64,000 nt of DNA from Undaria pinnatifida (Eukaryota; Sar; Phaeophyceae; Laminariales; Alariaceae): NCBI GenBank assembly GCA_012845835.1, contig JABAKD010000005.1:3848155-3912154 (forward strand). Reading direction: 5' to 3'. Below the pieces are notes generated by a model. The model saw only the letters and a program-made list of their open reading frames with translations. It did no database searches and was not told the DNA's origin. Below, in pieces: positions 42,666 through 54,700 of the stretch; within the stretch, counting starts at the first letter, position 1; each line of letters opens with the position of its first letter. Both the position numbers and the translations under genes were made by a program.

Positions 42666-43677
42666 GTTGAAACGGGAGTATAACGTGTCGGATATATCTT
42701 ACAGGGGTCGGGCTTTTGACGCACGCAGTGCATTACAGCAGTAGAGGACACGTACAATGAAAAAATAAGGTAACAGGAGAAGCAGGCTGACGCTTACAGG
42801 GATAACATATGTCCGGGAGCCGTCACACTGAAGCTAGCGTAGAACGCACCATCTCCCCACTCCGCAATCAGCCTGCGTGGGTTAATATTTACGTGGTACG
42901 TTTCTTGTTAGGTGTCCTGCATTATTGTATTTTGCGTTTTATTAATAGGAGGCACTTCCTGGTGGGGTAAACGTACGGGCGCAGATGCGACTCCCTCACT
43001 GTTGTATCCTTAGGAAAGCTTCCTGTATTATTCTTGTGTCACGGAAACACTGGGCGCTATTAACCACGCTACAAACCCGTAGAAAAAGCAATTGCATGCT
43101 CAACTTTTCCCTGTACGTACACGCCTTCAAAGACATGTGAAACCCTTTTATCCACATACATACCCAACGTTCTCGGTCCTAAGCCTTTGCTAGGCTCCCA
43201 GGACAAAATATCATAAATATCTCCGTTCCCCTCGCCGCCTCGGCAAGGCATGCTGCGAGGCATGCCTTATCAGGCTTGTAACGAGCTGGGTAGTTATCGA
43301 TATAGATCCATAGACGCGTTCCACGATAGAGGTCCGTAGCACTTTTTGAGGCGTTTTTCATGGGTGACGGGGGCTCCTTAGCCCAAAGTTTCGGAATGTG
43401 TTCGTGCTGCTGCGGTTTCAGTTACTGGTCTGCAGATATTTGGTCTTTCGCAGTACATGCGGAAGCGTTATCGATATCTACAAGGGCTCCGCATGGGTCC
43501 CGGCGATTCGGGTGGGGCAGGGCAGCACTTCGAACTGTTAGATTCAACACTTGATAGAGTAAAAAAAGGCACCCCACACACAATCATAGTCTACGCGTAC
43601 AGTATGTAAGGTAATGCCAAGAGTTCGATATAGACTAACAATCATGACAATGTACTACTATTAATAGCTACCGTTTT
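42666..43677. other. non-coding, no gene recognised
   Basis: Contains a family-A left end at about 43312-43400 (GCGTTCCACGATAGAGG...GACGGGGGCTCCTTAGCCCA) without a matching right end. Confidence 0.4.
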
Positions 43678-44090
43678 TTAAGTGAATCTGATTGCGAGCT
43701 TCATCAGATTTCGATCGGATAAATCGGAGCACACGCCGACTGACCCTTTAGCCTGGCGACGAAACGTGTCGAGTGCGTTTCTTATATGATCTTTGGACTC
43801 AATCAAGCATCCGGGGCCAGCAAGGTGACTGACCACGTCTGCTGCGTGTTCTCTTTGTAGCCACTGAGAGGCGCGCACTGAGCCAACCTCTGAAAAATAC
43901 CATGCATGATAGAATAGTATAATCTAGATCCAAGCCTCCCAGATAGACTGTCTGTGTGTTCTCTGATCGTGGAAAGACGTGCTGACGGTTTCCAGGAGCC
44001 AAACACGGTGGTATCGCTTCCTTCGTCATTCAACTCCTCGAATGCTGTTGAAATTCTGCTGCGTGTTGCTCGCTGTAGATCGCTCACTTC
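43678..44090 (-). CDS. unrecognised coding-like segment, possible terminal exon
   Basis: Minus-strand 43888-43678 follows a TATTTTTCAG acceptor and encodes VGSVRASQWLQREHAADVVS and a further 49 residues to TAA. Just upstream, minus 44087-43890 reads TAFEELNDEGSDTTVFGSWK in another frame. Either an intron or a frameshift joins them, and I could not choose a donor. Composition is protein-like. No family recognised. Confidence 0.3.
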
Positions 44091-44214
44091 TTGTAGATGC
44101 AGTACACGACTACAGCGCTTACGGTTTTGACAGTTACGAATTTCAGGCTCGACTTTTTTTTAGACGAAAACAAAAAATATGTAATTTTTGTCTGATCATA
44201 TATTGGCCAGGATT

Positions 44215-45400
44215 CATACACAAAGTACGCGTCACCCGGACACGACAGGGTCACATCCCGGGATCGGAATCCATCTACACATCTACAACTCCGACAACCC
44301 GGGGACGAAAGCGGATATCTTCCGGGTTGATACCTCCTCACACGGTGTGGAAATCTCAACCCCACCGGCCGATCCCTGATTGGCGGGGGTTCGTATGTTG
44401 AGCCAGCTCCACCTCGGGAGGATAGGGTCCCATCCCCGGTCCAGAGATCCTTCCATATCTCCAAAAATTCGACCGACTTGGGAAGAACACCGAGCTTTCT
44501 CGGGTCGACACCGCCCCGCACGGAGGAAACGTCCATCCCGGTGGCTAATCACTCATTGGTTCGAGCTCCACAGCGTTGTCCTAGGCGGATAGAGGCCCAT
44601 CAACGGGGGGCATTTCCGTCGCACACGGGGAAGATAGGGTCTCATCCCCGTTTCACAACCTCCCCGAATCTCTACGGCTCCAAAAACGCGGGAACAATAA
44701 CGATGACCTCCCGTATCGACACCGCCCCGCGGGGCGTGAAGCGCCAACTATATTGGCTTGCCGCTGATTGGCTGGGGCTCGGACATAAGGGCAGCGCCAC
44801 CACGGGAGGATAAAGTCCCAAGCCTGTTTCAGAAATACTGGCAAACCGGAGACGATAACCAATTTCTCCCGCGGGTCGACACAGTAGCTCCGCATGATGC
44901 TGTGACAACCATCTATTCACATTGGCTAATCGTTGGTTGGCTGTGCAGCGCGTAGAGCCAGAGACACCCGGGGAGGGTATAGGCCAGCCAATGGGGGGGG
45001 GCGTTCCGACGCGCCCAGCGAGGACAGGGCTCTATCCCCGTTCCAGGAATCCTTCCATACCCCATCAACCCCAACAAACCGGGGACGAAAACCGACTTCT
45101 CCCGGGTCGACACCACACCGCACGGTGTGGAATCCCTAGCTAGATGAGTGAGGTTCGTATACAACGCTAGCACCACAGAAAAGGGTCCAACCCCCGGTTC
45201 AGAAATCCTTCGAGGTATTTACAACTAGCAAAAAATGGGGCAACTCGCACTGCTGAATTTTTATTCGTATTGCCCCAACCCCGGCACGCGGACATTTCAT
45301 TCGACCCCCTGCCTCGATACCGCCCTGCACAGTGTAGCCCAACCCCCGGGTATTCGATTGATCGGCTCGGCTGGGGTTCGCGGATAGAGGAAACCGCCAC
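44215..45400. repeat. degenerate ~150-210 bp satellite
   Basis: About six diverged units, recognised by the recurring series CCGGGGACGAAAnCnGA, CTCCCGGGTCGACACC, CCGCACGGTGTGGAA, GGATAGGGTCnCATCCCCG. Unit cores lie near 44300, 44475, 44690, 44840, 45075 and 45280. No unit is coding. Confidence 0.75.
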
Positions 45401-45824
45401 TCACCAAGAAGTTCAGCAAGTTCAAAGACTATCATCTCATACTGGCCTGTGATTAGAGAAGATATACATGGACCAATTGCATACTTCAGTCCAGAACGAG
45501 TCCGAGATCGGTGCAATGTGCTTGGGTATCGTATCATATAGCAGCAGTAATAAAGCCACTTCACTTTTTTTCGTCCCCGTACCATTTATTGTCCTCGCAC
45601 TACTCTCGCCCTCCCTCCCAGTAGTATAATTCAGATCTGGGGTCACAGCGATAGCGGGCCTTCCTCCCCCCTTCCCACTACGGTACATGCCTTAACTTTG
45701 ATCGCGAGAATAATTCAGCGTTTTCTTCCCTCGTCGATTCGCGTCGAATTGTACCTACCCACGCTGCTAGGCGTTCTCAGCAGTTAGTTGATCCTTTTTT
45801 TGCATTTCTGCAAAAAAAGACAAA

Positions 45825-45899
45825 CGCCACAACGGTGGGAATTGAACTCAAGGATCAACGCTAGTTGTGTTCGAGGTTAACCATTAGATCACCGGGGCG
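45825..45899 (-). other. tRNA-like sequence, probably a pseudogene or SINE head
   Basis: On the minus strand, TGATCTAATGGTTAAC resembles the D-arm/A-box and GAGTTCAATTCCCACC the T-arm/B-box at tRNA spacing. Acceptor, D-stem and anticodon-stem pairings are poor and no clear anticodon loop forms, so a working tRNA is unlikely. Confidence 0.35.
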
Positions 45900-45997
45900 A
45901 CCAGCTCTATATAACACACTAGATCTGAGAGATGATCAATCAGCAATCAGCAGCAAGGAGCACATCAAGTAGGAAGCAGCACAAGATTATTTGTCAG

Positions 45998-47558
45998 TTA
46001 CGTACCAACACGACCGCTTCCAGTTGACCGGCAAACGACCACAGCAACGGAGACAGGCACCACGGCAACAACAAAGCACGCCACACCGCCTATACTTCTC
46101 CAAATAGTCTTATCGGGAAAAATAAACACCAAACGATGCGATACCGGGGCGAATGTGTGCCACTGGTTTTTCCCGTGGATACCGTCTACTACTGCGACCT
46201 TCGCGTGGCGCAGCTTAACAACAGGAGCAATTTTTCCCTTGTTTTTTGTGTCGAAAGTTATGACCTGTTTTTTAGTACACCCTCCCCATGCCATAAGTCA
46301 GATATAAAGCGTGTGTGTAATAGAGCATCAGTGTGCGTGCTCTCACTCGTACCTATGTTACTTGCACGAGTACACACTATGCCGATGTGCTCGAACTCGT
46401 ATAATAATGCCACCTTCGAGGCCGGGGACGCAGCCACTCGCAATGCTGCTGTGTGGCTTTTTCTGACGCAGTAATCGTAATCACCACCTCCTCGATTTAG
46501 TCATTCGTGCGCTTGCCACGTCTATCCATGTACATACGTACCTACCGAAATGCAATAATAAATGCACCACTATGATACCTGCCGCGGTACCATGGGGATT
46601 TTTTTTCATAAATATTATTTGCTTTGGGACAAAATATGGCGCCAATTTGGAAATAATGTCTTGCCAAGTTTTTTTTTTATCAGGCTCTCCATACATCAAG
46701 ATCCGAAGAATAACTGGAGAGTACCGTTCAACATACAAAAAACTTGCGCACTTCTCGCTTGTCTCGTTCAGCCCCCATCCGCGTTGACGTCGTCGAGGTG
46801 CGGAACGGATAAGGCAGGGTGAGGGGCATTGGAGCCACCCCTCGAAGACGGCGCTCGAACGAAGCGGTTTGACCGAGAAACGCTAGTTTCGAGAATCCCA
46901 TACTGAGGCCGAGACGAACAAAACTCCTGACCAAATCCCTGTCCTCCCAAAAACACGAATCATTATATATATTGGTATATATACCTATATCCTTAATGAG
47001 GACACACAACTCGTAATGCGCGCGATCGGAGTATCACACACAGCTTGCAAAGATGAGCTTCGACGAAATCTTCGATCTCACAGCTGGAGTGTATTTTCAT
47101 TTTTTATAATATATTGGTCGATCTTACCGCTGAAGTGTATTTTTTCACTTTGTTAGTGGAGATATTTGAGTATCATAGGGACGCTTGAAAGTATCTGGAA
47201 AATGTCGCGCTACCAGACTACTTGCATTGCACCACCAGCCTACTCCTCGTGTTTTTGATCGCTATACACGGGCCCCCAAAGGGCTAACAGATGATCTGCA
47301 GGTAGATCATGATCTGTGTATCTACCTGTTGTACGGAGGTTTCCGCAGCGAAACGCACCTCTGCATGAACTGATGCTTCCATGACGGTTCCGCTGCAACC
47401 TCCTGGCCAACCGACACCGGCACCGACACCGGTAGCGGATGCCGAGCCCCCTGCGACAGCGCGTCGCCGATGGCAAAGGTGGAGAACCCCACTCCTCCGT
47501 TGACCAGCACATGTCGCTGTCTACACGCCACGGCTGCTATCGCGCTGATCACTTTCAT
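45998..47558 (-). CDS. putative membrane protein, three-exon gene, weakly Mpv17/PMP22-like
   Basis: Minus exons 47558-47359 (ATG), 46938-46737 and 46264-45998 (stop). Donors GTGCGT and GTATGT, acceptors GGACAG and AAAAAACAG. Phases 2 and 0 match and the joined frame is open for about 222 residues. Exon 1 contains HVLVNGGVGFSTFAIGDALSQ-like text, recalling the N-terminal (G)..GD..(S)Q motif of Mpv17/PMP22 proteins, small four-helix proteins of organelle membranes. Exon 2 has DLVRSFVRLGLSMGF. Exon 3 has one clear hydrophobic helix (SIGGVACFVVAVVPVSVAVV). Later Mpv17 motifs are not evident, so the assignment is tentative and the gene may be better called unknown. It is divergent from the transporter gene, start codons about 1 kb apart. 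Confidence 0.45.
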
Positions 47559-48555
47559 TGTTCCTGTCCACAGATTTTGGCGGAATTATAAGGAGCTTTT
47601 TTATATTACTTTTGATATAAACAAATCCTTATATTGACGTAGAAGTTATACTGGCTGATGTACACGTAGACGGAAATGTAGATACCGTTTTGCCATTCAT
47701 GTGAAAATCACACGGTTACTGTGTTGAAGTCCAACTTGGCCGGGTATAGCAGCGGTAAGCAGTGGTACTGCTGCTGTACAGGTGTAAGTCTGCTGATAGA
47801 CTGGTACTGTTTTCTCGGACCCTGGTAGTTAGTGCACGTGTTGACGAGGCTGGTTACGCTTGGTGGCTGCTGTGAGGCGTAGCTCGTAGCTCGGCGCTAC
47901 GGCTCACGGGTAACGGAAGGTCCAGCTCTGGCACCCTACACACGTCAGACCGACAAATCGGCGACAATCGATGATCAATCTTCGCCGTCGTAGTTCGCCG
48001 GTCGTAGTTGGTCTTAGCTATTTTCGGCCAATCAAAATCGACAGAAAATCATAATCCCGCCGCATTTTTTGTAGGCATGACAGAGTAGTAAAAGATAACA
48101 GCGTGCCCGAGCGAGCTCCATCCATGCGGCCGTAGCATTGCACACACCCTCTCTCCGCCTACCATACACCCCTCCCCTCCAACCGCCTTTGCATCAAGAA
48201 CCGCTTCTGGTGCCCTACTTGCGCTTATTCCCTGTAGTGGGTTAGAGCTAGGCACGGTCGAGCGCGGCAAAACGCCGCCCTGCAACTCGAAAGCGGAAAG
48301 TTTGATTGCTTTTGGTCAGCTCGCTTTGGTACACAACAGCCGCTGCTACTGCTGTGTCCCTGCCTTGCTATTGCTCCGATCCCCTCGGAGAGAGAGAGGG
48401 CATCCCCGCCTTTGCTCAGTGCCCTGGGGGAAACGCACCGTACGCGTGATCCAGCCTGCTTCCTCCTCTTGCAGACGGATTGCATCGAGAGTTGTGATAC
48501 TGGTCTGCTGTGCGCTGCTGCTGCTGTGCGATTTGAGTGACGGCTTTGGCTCCTC
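47559..48555. promoter_or_regulatory. shared divergent upstream region
   Basis: About 1 kb between the ATGs of the minus-strand membrane-protein gene and the plus-strand transporter. The family-A, B, C and D elements are absent here, unlike the rest of the window. I see no certain TATA or initiator element. The right half is CTG/CCT-rich and probably 5' untranslated sequence. Confidence 0.35.
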
Positions 48556-48719
48556 ATGGAGACCTCTCCGCTTCTCAAAGGACAGAGAGCAGCGGGCTCG
48601 GATGGTGGCCTCGAAGACCACGATGGCTTGCGGTCAAGGTCCAATATGGCCCCACCATACTCCGGCGCGGCTGTATTCGCCGTCTTCTTCTTCCCTGCGC
48701 TCGGGGGGCTGCTGTTCGG
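48556..48719 (+). CDS. transporter exon 1
   Basis: ATG 48556 is the first in-frame ATG after a TGA at 48538. It encodes a 35-residue hydrophilic N-terminus, then YSGAAVFAVFFFPALGGLLF (helix 1), ending TTC GG before a GTGAGA donor. The split Gly codon is completed by the first base of exon 2 to give LLFG-YDIG, which proves the link across 5.4 kb. Confidence 0.9.
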
Positions 48720-51700
48720 GTGAGAGAGAAAGCAGGCAGTAAATAGCGACCAGTACCTGTGCTGGCTGCATCAGTAATTATTTTTGGTACAAGAAACACT
48801 AAATTTTAGTCTTTGGGTTTGATCCGTGATCGGTCACGGGTTTTCATATTCGAGTTTGATGCACGGAACGCGCAGCACGTCTCTAGCGCAGCACACGTGT
48901 CTGTCTATCCATCATAGGACAGGAACAAGGAGCATGCAGCTGCCAGTCCAAGTGCACCGGCAGCATGCCGCGCGCGTGTCGTATTGCTGCATATACCCCC
49001 CCCACGATGCGCCTAGGGCAAATCTCCTCCCCCTGTTATCACCCTGCTTCATGTGACTTGATGCTGTACTATTTACAGTCAAACCCCGCTTAAAGACGCA
49101 CTTCTTAAGTCAACTCCCCGCTATAAAGACGAAAAAAAAATCTGAACCAGGGTGCCCCGCAGATGTACAAGTTTAAGGGGGGGTGTATTGTTTACGCTGC
49201 GGGGCCCCCCAAAAAATGGTGCAGCACACCTGTAGACTGCCAGAGAGCGGTCTGCTGCTGCTGCTGCTGCTGCTGCTGCGTGGACATGGATAGATTCCTT
49301 TCGTCTGCTGACGGTCCGTCTGCCTCCCACACGAAAGCGTGTGGTGAACCAACATGCAAGATGAAATCTGTCCCGGTCTCAGCGATTCACCAGTGCCCTT
49401 GCGGGCGAGCCATGCATGGGCTTTGTGGTGTGGGCATCGGAGACGAAGGCTACGGGCAGCAGAGAATGTGCACAGACTGCCAGAAGAGAGCAGGTGGAGA
49501 TAAGACCGGCAGCAGTGGGAGTCCCATGGAAGTGGATGACGATGACGATGACAGCAGCAGCAGGTGAATTTATTTGTGATCCCCCGTGTAGACCACTGCT
49601 GTACATTTTTTTGTGATCAGTGCACAGCAGCAGCAGTGCACAGCCGACGGGCTCTCTGATCGTGTAAATTCACTGCTGTACAGTACATATGTCCATCGTG
49701 CCACTCTTCTGCACAAAAAAGTAGTGGTGGAGCACGCATACAGCAGTGCCCAATTAAATGGCCATTTTTTTGTGCGACAAAGTGTGTGCTACGCTGTGTC
49801 ACACGAAGACGCTGCAGCCCATTTTTGTTTGTTTGTTTTATTCGGATTAGTACAGCAGTACAGTACTACATTGTTGCTGCATGTTGCTTCTCCCCGCATA
49901 TTGCTTCGTTCCCTGCGAGAAAATTTCTGGTGGCAGTGATTGATGTCGGTTGCAGCAGACAGCAATGTGTCTAACCTCATGCCCACACTTTGAATTTCCA
50001 CTTTTTTTGTTGTACCACGCGACAGTACGCAGCCTGTTCGAGGAAAGGGAAAGCGGCCTGCTGCGGCTACCGCAGGCGCGAGCGGCAGCACAGGGAAACG
50101 GCCTGCCTATCGGCGAGGTTTCCAACATGAGGACGAGAAGATAATAAGAAAAACACAGTCGACACCAACCGAGAGAGAGAGTTCACTGCAGTCATAATAA
50201 CCTTCATCCTGCAACATTGAACCCACTTCTCGGAGCATTTTATTTCGGGCGGTGGGGTGCGGCAACTACTGTATAAACTTGGTTTTTAAGTACATTCCAC
50301 TTTCAACCACGGCAACGTTGTGACTGTCAGATTTGTGGATTCTCGTTTCGTTATAGTATACCTGCTGCAACGGCGCGTCTTTTGATGTATGTTATGCCGC
50401 CATCGGCCCCGGGGATGGTGCGTTATCGTCCCCGGAATCTTAAAGACGATTCCCCGCGTTAAAGACGCCTTGAAAAAAAGTACCGATATGCGTCTTTAAG
50501 CGGGGTTTGATACCATTAATAGGTACACCAGAGGTATTTTTCTCTGGTGGCGGGTAGAAATCAGGGTAAATCGTCATTTTTTCATTTTTTCCGCACGGTA
50601 CGTACTTGTAGGTACCAGGTATTTCGTTTTGATACACCCACGCGCAACACCCGAGCAATACACCAAGCTGCTGCCGTGCTCGTCTTCGGCAGCAAGTACG
50701 TAGTACGTAGTGTCGAGCCGATCGGCTATCATAGCAGGCATGTACAACGAGTGCTGTCGTCTGCAAGCTGACTAAACACTGACAGTTTCCAGCTTGCGGA
50801 ACAACCAGATGACATCACGTTTATACATATACCTGTGCGGGGTTCGTTTGTTTTTCATGCACGCGACAACGGCACACAAACCAAACCACGAAACGCCAGC
50901 CTCATTGACATGTTGACGGACGTTAGCACGTTCTGCCCCAGCAGTATGATAAGAGCTACCTCAGGTCTGCGACAGGCTGGCCGGCAAGCAGATACACACA
51001 GATGTACAGCAGCAGAGGTCCGCCCACAAGAAAGTGCCCAAGAGTGAATACTGAAGTGATGCTCAACTTTAGGCGGGCGCTAATATTGGACTCGAGAAAT
51101 CGTGCTGAGCGGCGCGCTACGCTAAATCCTACTTCGTATATACCGTGGTTGTCTTGAGAAAAGTGATGGTCAGTCAGCTTTAGGCGGACGCTAAGAAATT
51201 TGGACCAAGAAATCGTGCTCGGCGGCGAGCGCTACACTAAATCCTATATACTTGTTTTAAGGGTTGTGTCACAAAAGTAAGAATCTGAGGCTCACTCCAA
51301 ATAGAAAATTCTTGCTGCCGGGCTTATACTGCTTTAATGTACTACTGCTGTGTTCGACGCACACAAGGGGTGTCGTCAGCTTCTAGCACGCCTAAAAGCG
51401 AAAGACATCACGTGGTGTTCGTATCATTTTGGTGCGCGCACATGGCAAGCTAGATCATGCGAGAAACTTCATCCGGCCACGGCCTCAATTCATGACCGCT
51501 CCTGTGCATGTCTAAACGACCATGGGGCTAATCAATCCACAAGAGGCAGGTAGCAGGCAGGCAGGCTGGTAAGCAGGCACGCTCAAGGAGTGCTGTCAGT
51601 TTGAAACCTGCAGAAAAGCAAAGGATGGTCAAACAGAAGTAGACTGCTGTTAAAGCAGAGGACACCTACAGAGGGGGAAAAAACAGGACTTTAAACGATG

Positions 51701-54700
51701 GATTTGGACCACAGGTGTTTATTTGCCAGGCTGGCACTAATATGGCACTGCACTGACTATTAATTTCATTATTAGATTATTAGTATTAAGACTTGTACGT
51801 AGTCGTTGTGGTCAAATATGCCAGGAGACGGCACTTTCGCACCTGGACGGACGCTGTCATGGGAAATGCCGTGACAAGACTCTGACACCCGGGAACACGA
51901 AACAAACACCCCGTTCTCGGGAACGCCGTACCATATTGTTGAAAAATTGCCGTAAAAGGGTTTGCACACATCTCCATGGAGTTTTTTCTGCCAGGGGGAT
52001 GAGGGGATAATCCGTCTTATTTGAGATGGAAACGCCTTGACAGGCAGCCTTGGCTGGCTGACTGACCGCTTGGCTCCTGGCATCTTCGGTTGGTGTGGTT
52101 TTCACCTTCGTGAGTTGTTTGACGAAAATGCTGGATATCACAGCTCGTATTGATTCGTGTCTTGTTTGTGGGTATAATGCATTCCGGTAGGTCTGAGAGA
52201 CGTCAGAGACAGGGACAATGGGATCGCACGCATCACTCTTGCTGTGTGCGATGTTCCACAAAAACACACCCGCATTGCGTTACGCCCATCGCAAGATCCA
52301 TACTTCATACACGTAGGAAACCGGGGGACGTGCCCAAGATGTTTCCTGTGGACCACACGTTTTCCACGTCGTCACGGACGGGTGTAATACGATATCTTCT
52401 TTATTCGTAACTCAGTTGCAGTGAACTCTGTACCTGTAATTTCTAATACATAGTACCCCTTTCGGGCTGCCGAAGAAGAAAAACTATGAAGAAAAAAAAT
52501 CCAAGAAGTTTACGATTTCCCCGCAATTCGCTGCGACCCGACGAGGGAAGGACGGGCTCAAGTATGTTTCGTTAAAAATAAAGGCACGTACCCCAGTGGG
52601 GAAGGGGGAGGAGAGCCTGCTGGGTGACCCTGGGTCTGAGTTACAGTGGGAACCCCGATTCGAGAGCGCACCGTGACAAGCCGAAACATGCGCTCTTAAT
52701 TACAAGGCGCGCTTGTCTGCAGTGGGAAATATATGGCCTTTAGTGTGGCGGGACATGCCGAGTTGGCCGCTCTTGATCCCCTAATGGTCTTAACTCGGAT
52801 GCTCTTAAATCGGGGTACCCACTGTACGTCGAGGGAGGGAGAAGGATAGATAAAAGGGCGAAGGTAATAATACAGGTCTCTTAATGCCCGATTGGTCTTA
52901 ACTCGGATGCTCTTAACCCCTTTACAACTGGAAACCCGTTTTTGGGGACAAAATTACTTGGATCTAGTATAGAGGGGTTCGGGGGCTCCAAAGGGGTTAA
53001 ATCGGGGTACCCACTGTACGTCTAGGGAGGGAGAAAAGATAGATAAATGTGCGAAAATAATAAATACAGGTAGATGAGATGAGAGAACAAAACACAAAGA
53101 ACTGCATCGACCGCACGAGGCAAAGGAGGCTTAGGGTCGTCCCCAAAAGCCCTAACGGGAAGAAAAAACACGTTTCCTGACAAAGTATCACGATTCTCGA
53201 CAGTCTGAAGTTCTGAAATGTCGGTACCAAGAAAAGAAATCAGTTGTTTTGTCAAGAATCCTGGCATCAGTTGTTATAGTTTTGTTCAAAACCATTTCGA
53301 AGACAGGATTCCTGACAAATGTAACGTCACGATTGGTTAAAATGTCACGTTTTTTCGTCACCATTCCTGAGAAGTCTTTTTCTTCGTTAAGAATGACCCT
53401 CAACCCCATCAGAGCCCCAAAACCCCCTTCTCTACTGGTTCCAAGTAATTTGGTCCCGAAAAGTTTTTTTTTCTTCTAGTTTTTAAGGCGTTAAGGGGTA
53501 GTTAGTTCTCGTTCTGAACTATGTACAGTTCAAGGAGGTGTACTACCAGCGCGCGGCATGACACCGCCGTGCATCCTGCTGCGTGCTCACACTATTAATA
53601 GACGGTTGATATGGCCCCACACCTCGATTGTTTTTTATGCGGTATTCGGGATCCAACAGGATTTAGATTCCCTATCGATCCGCTAACCCCAGGTTTCCTA
53701 CGTTAACAACGTGTCCCCTAAACAAACACGCCTCCTGTAAACTACAGTAAGGTTCAATGCAGCTATGGAAACCCCGGGGTTCCGACGTTCAATTTATCAC
53801 ATGTTGGAGAGGTCACGAACTGCGGTCGACCACCTGGCTCCTACATCGTGCAACCATTCGTCATGAATGCACGCCGTTGTGCGCAAGACCTAGATCCTAA
53901 GTTATACCTCCCGACACCCAGAACACGTGTAGATTATTCAGATGATATAGAGCCAGCTCCTACATCTGCCTTTCGTCATGGATACTCGTTGTGCACAACA
54001 GCTCAATCACTCTTCCGACATCGAGAAAACTTATCACATGACGCAGATTATGCAGATCGTATCGGTCGGGATCTGTATGCCTGACAGATCTGGGTCATGA
54101 CACGTTGATTTTTCCGGTGCGTGCGACATTGTGTACCTGTTTTTGTTTTGCACAGGTACGACATTGGAGCAACTTCTTCCGTCCTAACTCAGCTGGAGTC
54201 GTCGACGTACTCAGACGTATCGTGGTACACCATCGTGAAGGAGAGCACCCTCCTACAGGGAGTTATTACGAGCAACGGCGTTCTCGGTGAGGGGGCTTTT
54301 TATGGTTGTCGTGCGTCCTTAATATTGTCACCCAGGTCTGTTCGGGACAACCTGACCTGGACGTTCGTGCCTGATATGTTTTGTAGTACTGTCAATACCG
54401 GTGGGTTAACTCCTTTCTTCCGTACGTAAGAAGTGAAGCTGACGTTTTTTTAGACAAGTGACGAGAAATTTGTATCATGAAGGGATCAGCTTTTGTAGCT
54501 CTTAATTTGGTCAAGAAGTAAGTGATGGTGCAGCAACGAAGCACCCGGCTGCAGGCAGCTATCACCAGCAGCGGCGGTCTTGTTGTGGAGACCATTGCCC
54601 ATATACTCAGTACTGCCCCCTTCTCCTCCCTCGCCCCTCCCTTGAGCCTGAAGCCTACACCCCCCCTAACCCTATCCCCCCCCTCCAACCCCCCCCCCCC

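Noticed and set aside
45199-45585. Minus ORF of 128 codons with a mini-exon-like GQYEMIVFELAELL
   Set aside because: Overlaps the degenerate satellite and has no partner exons; may be chance.
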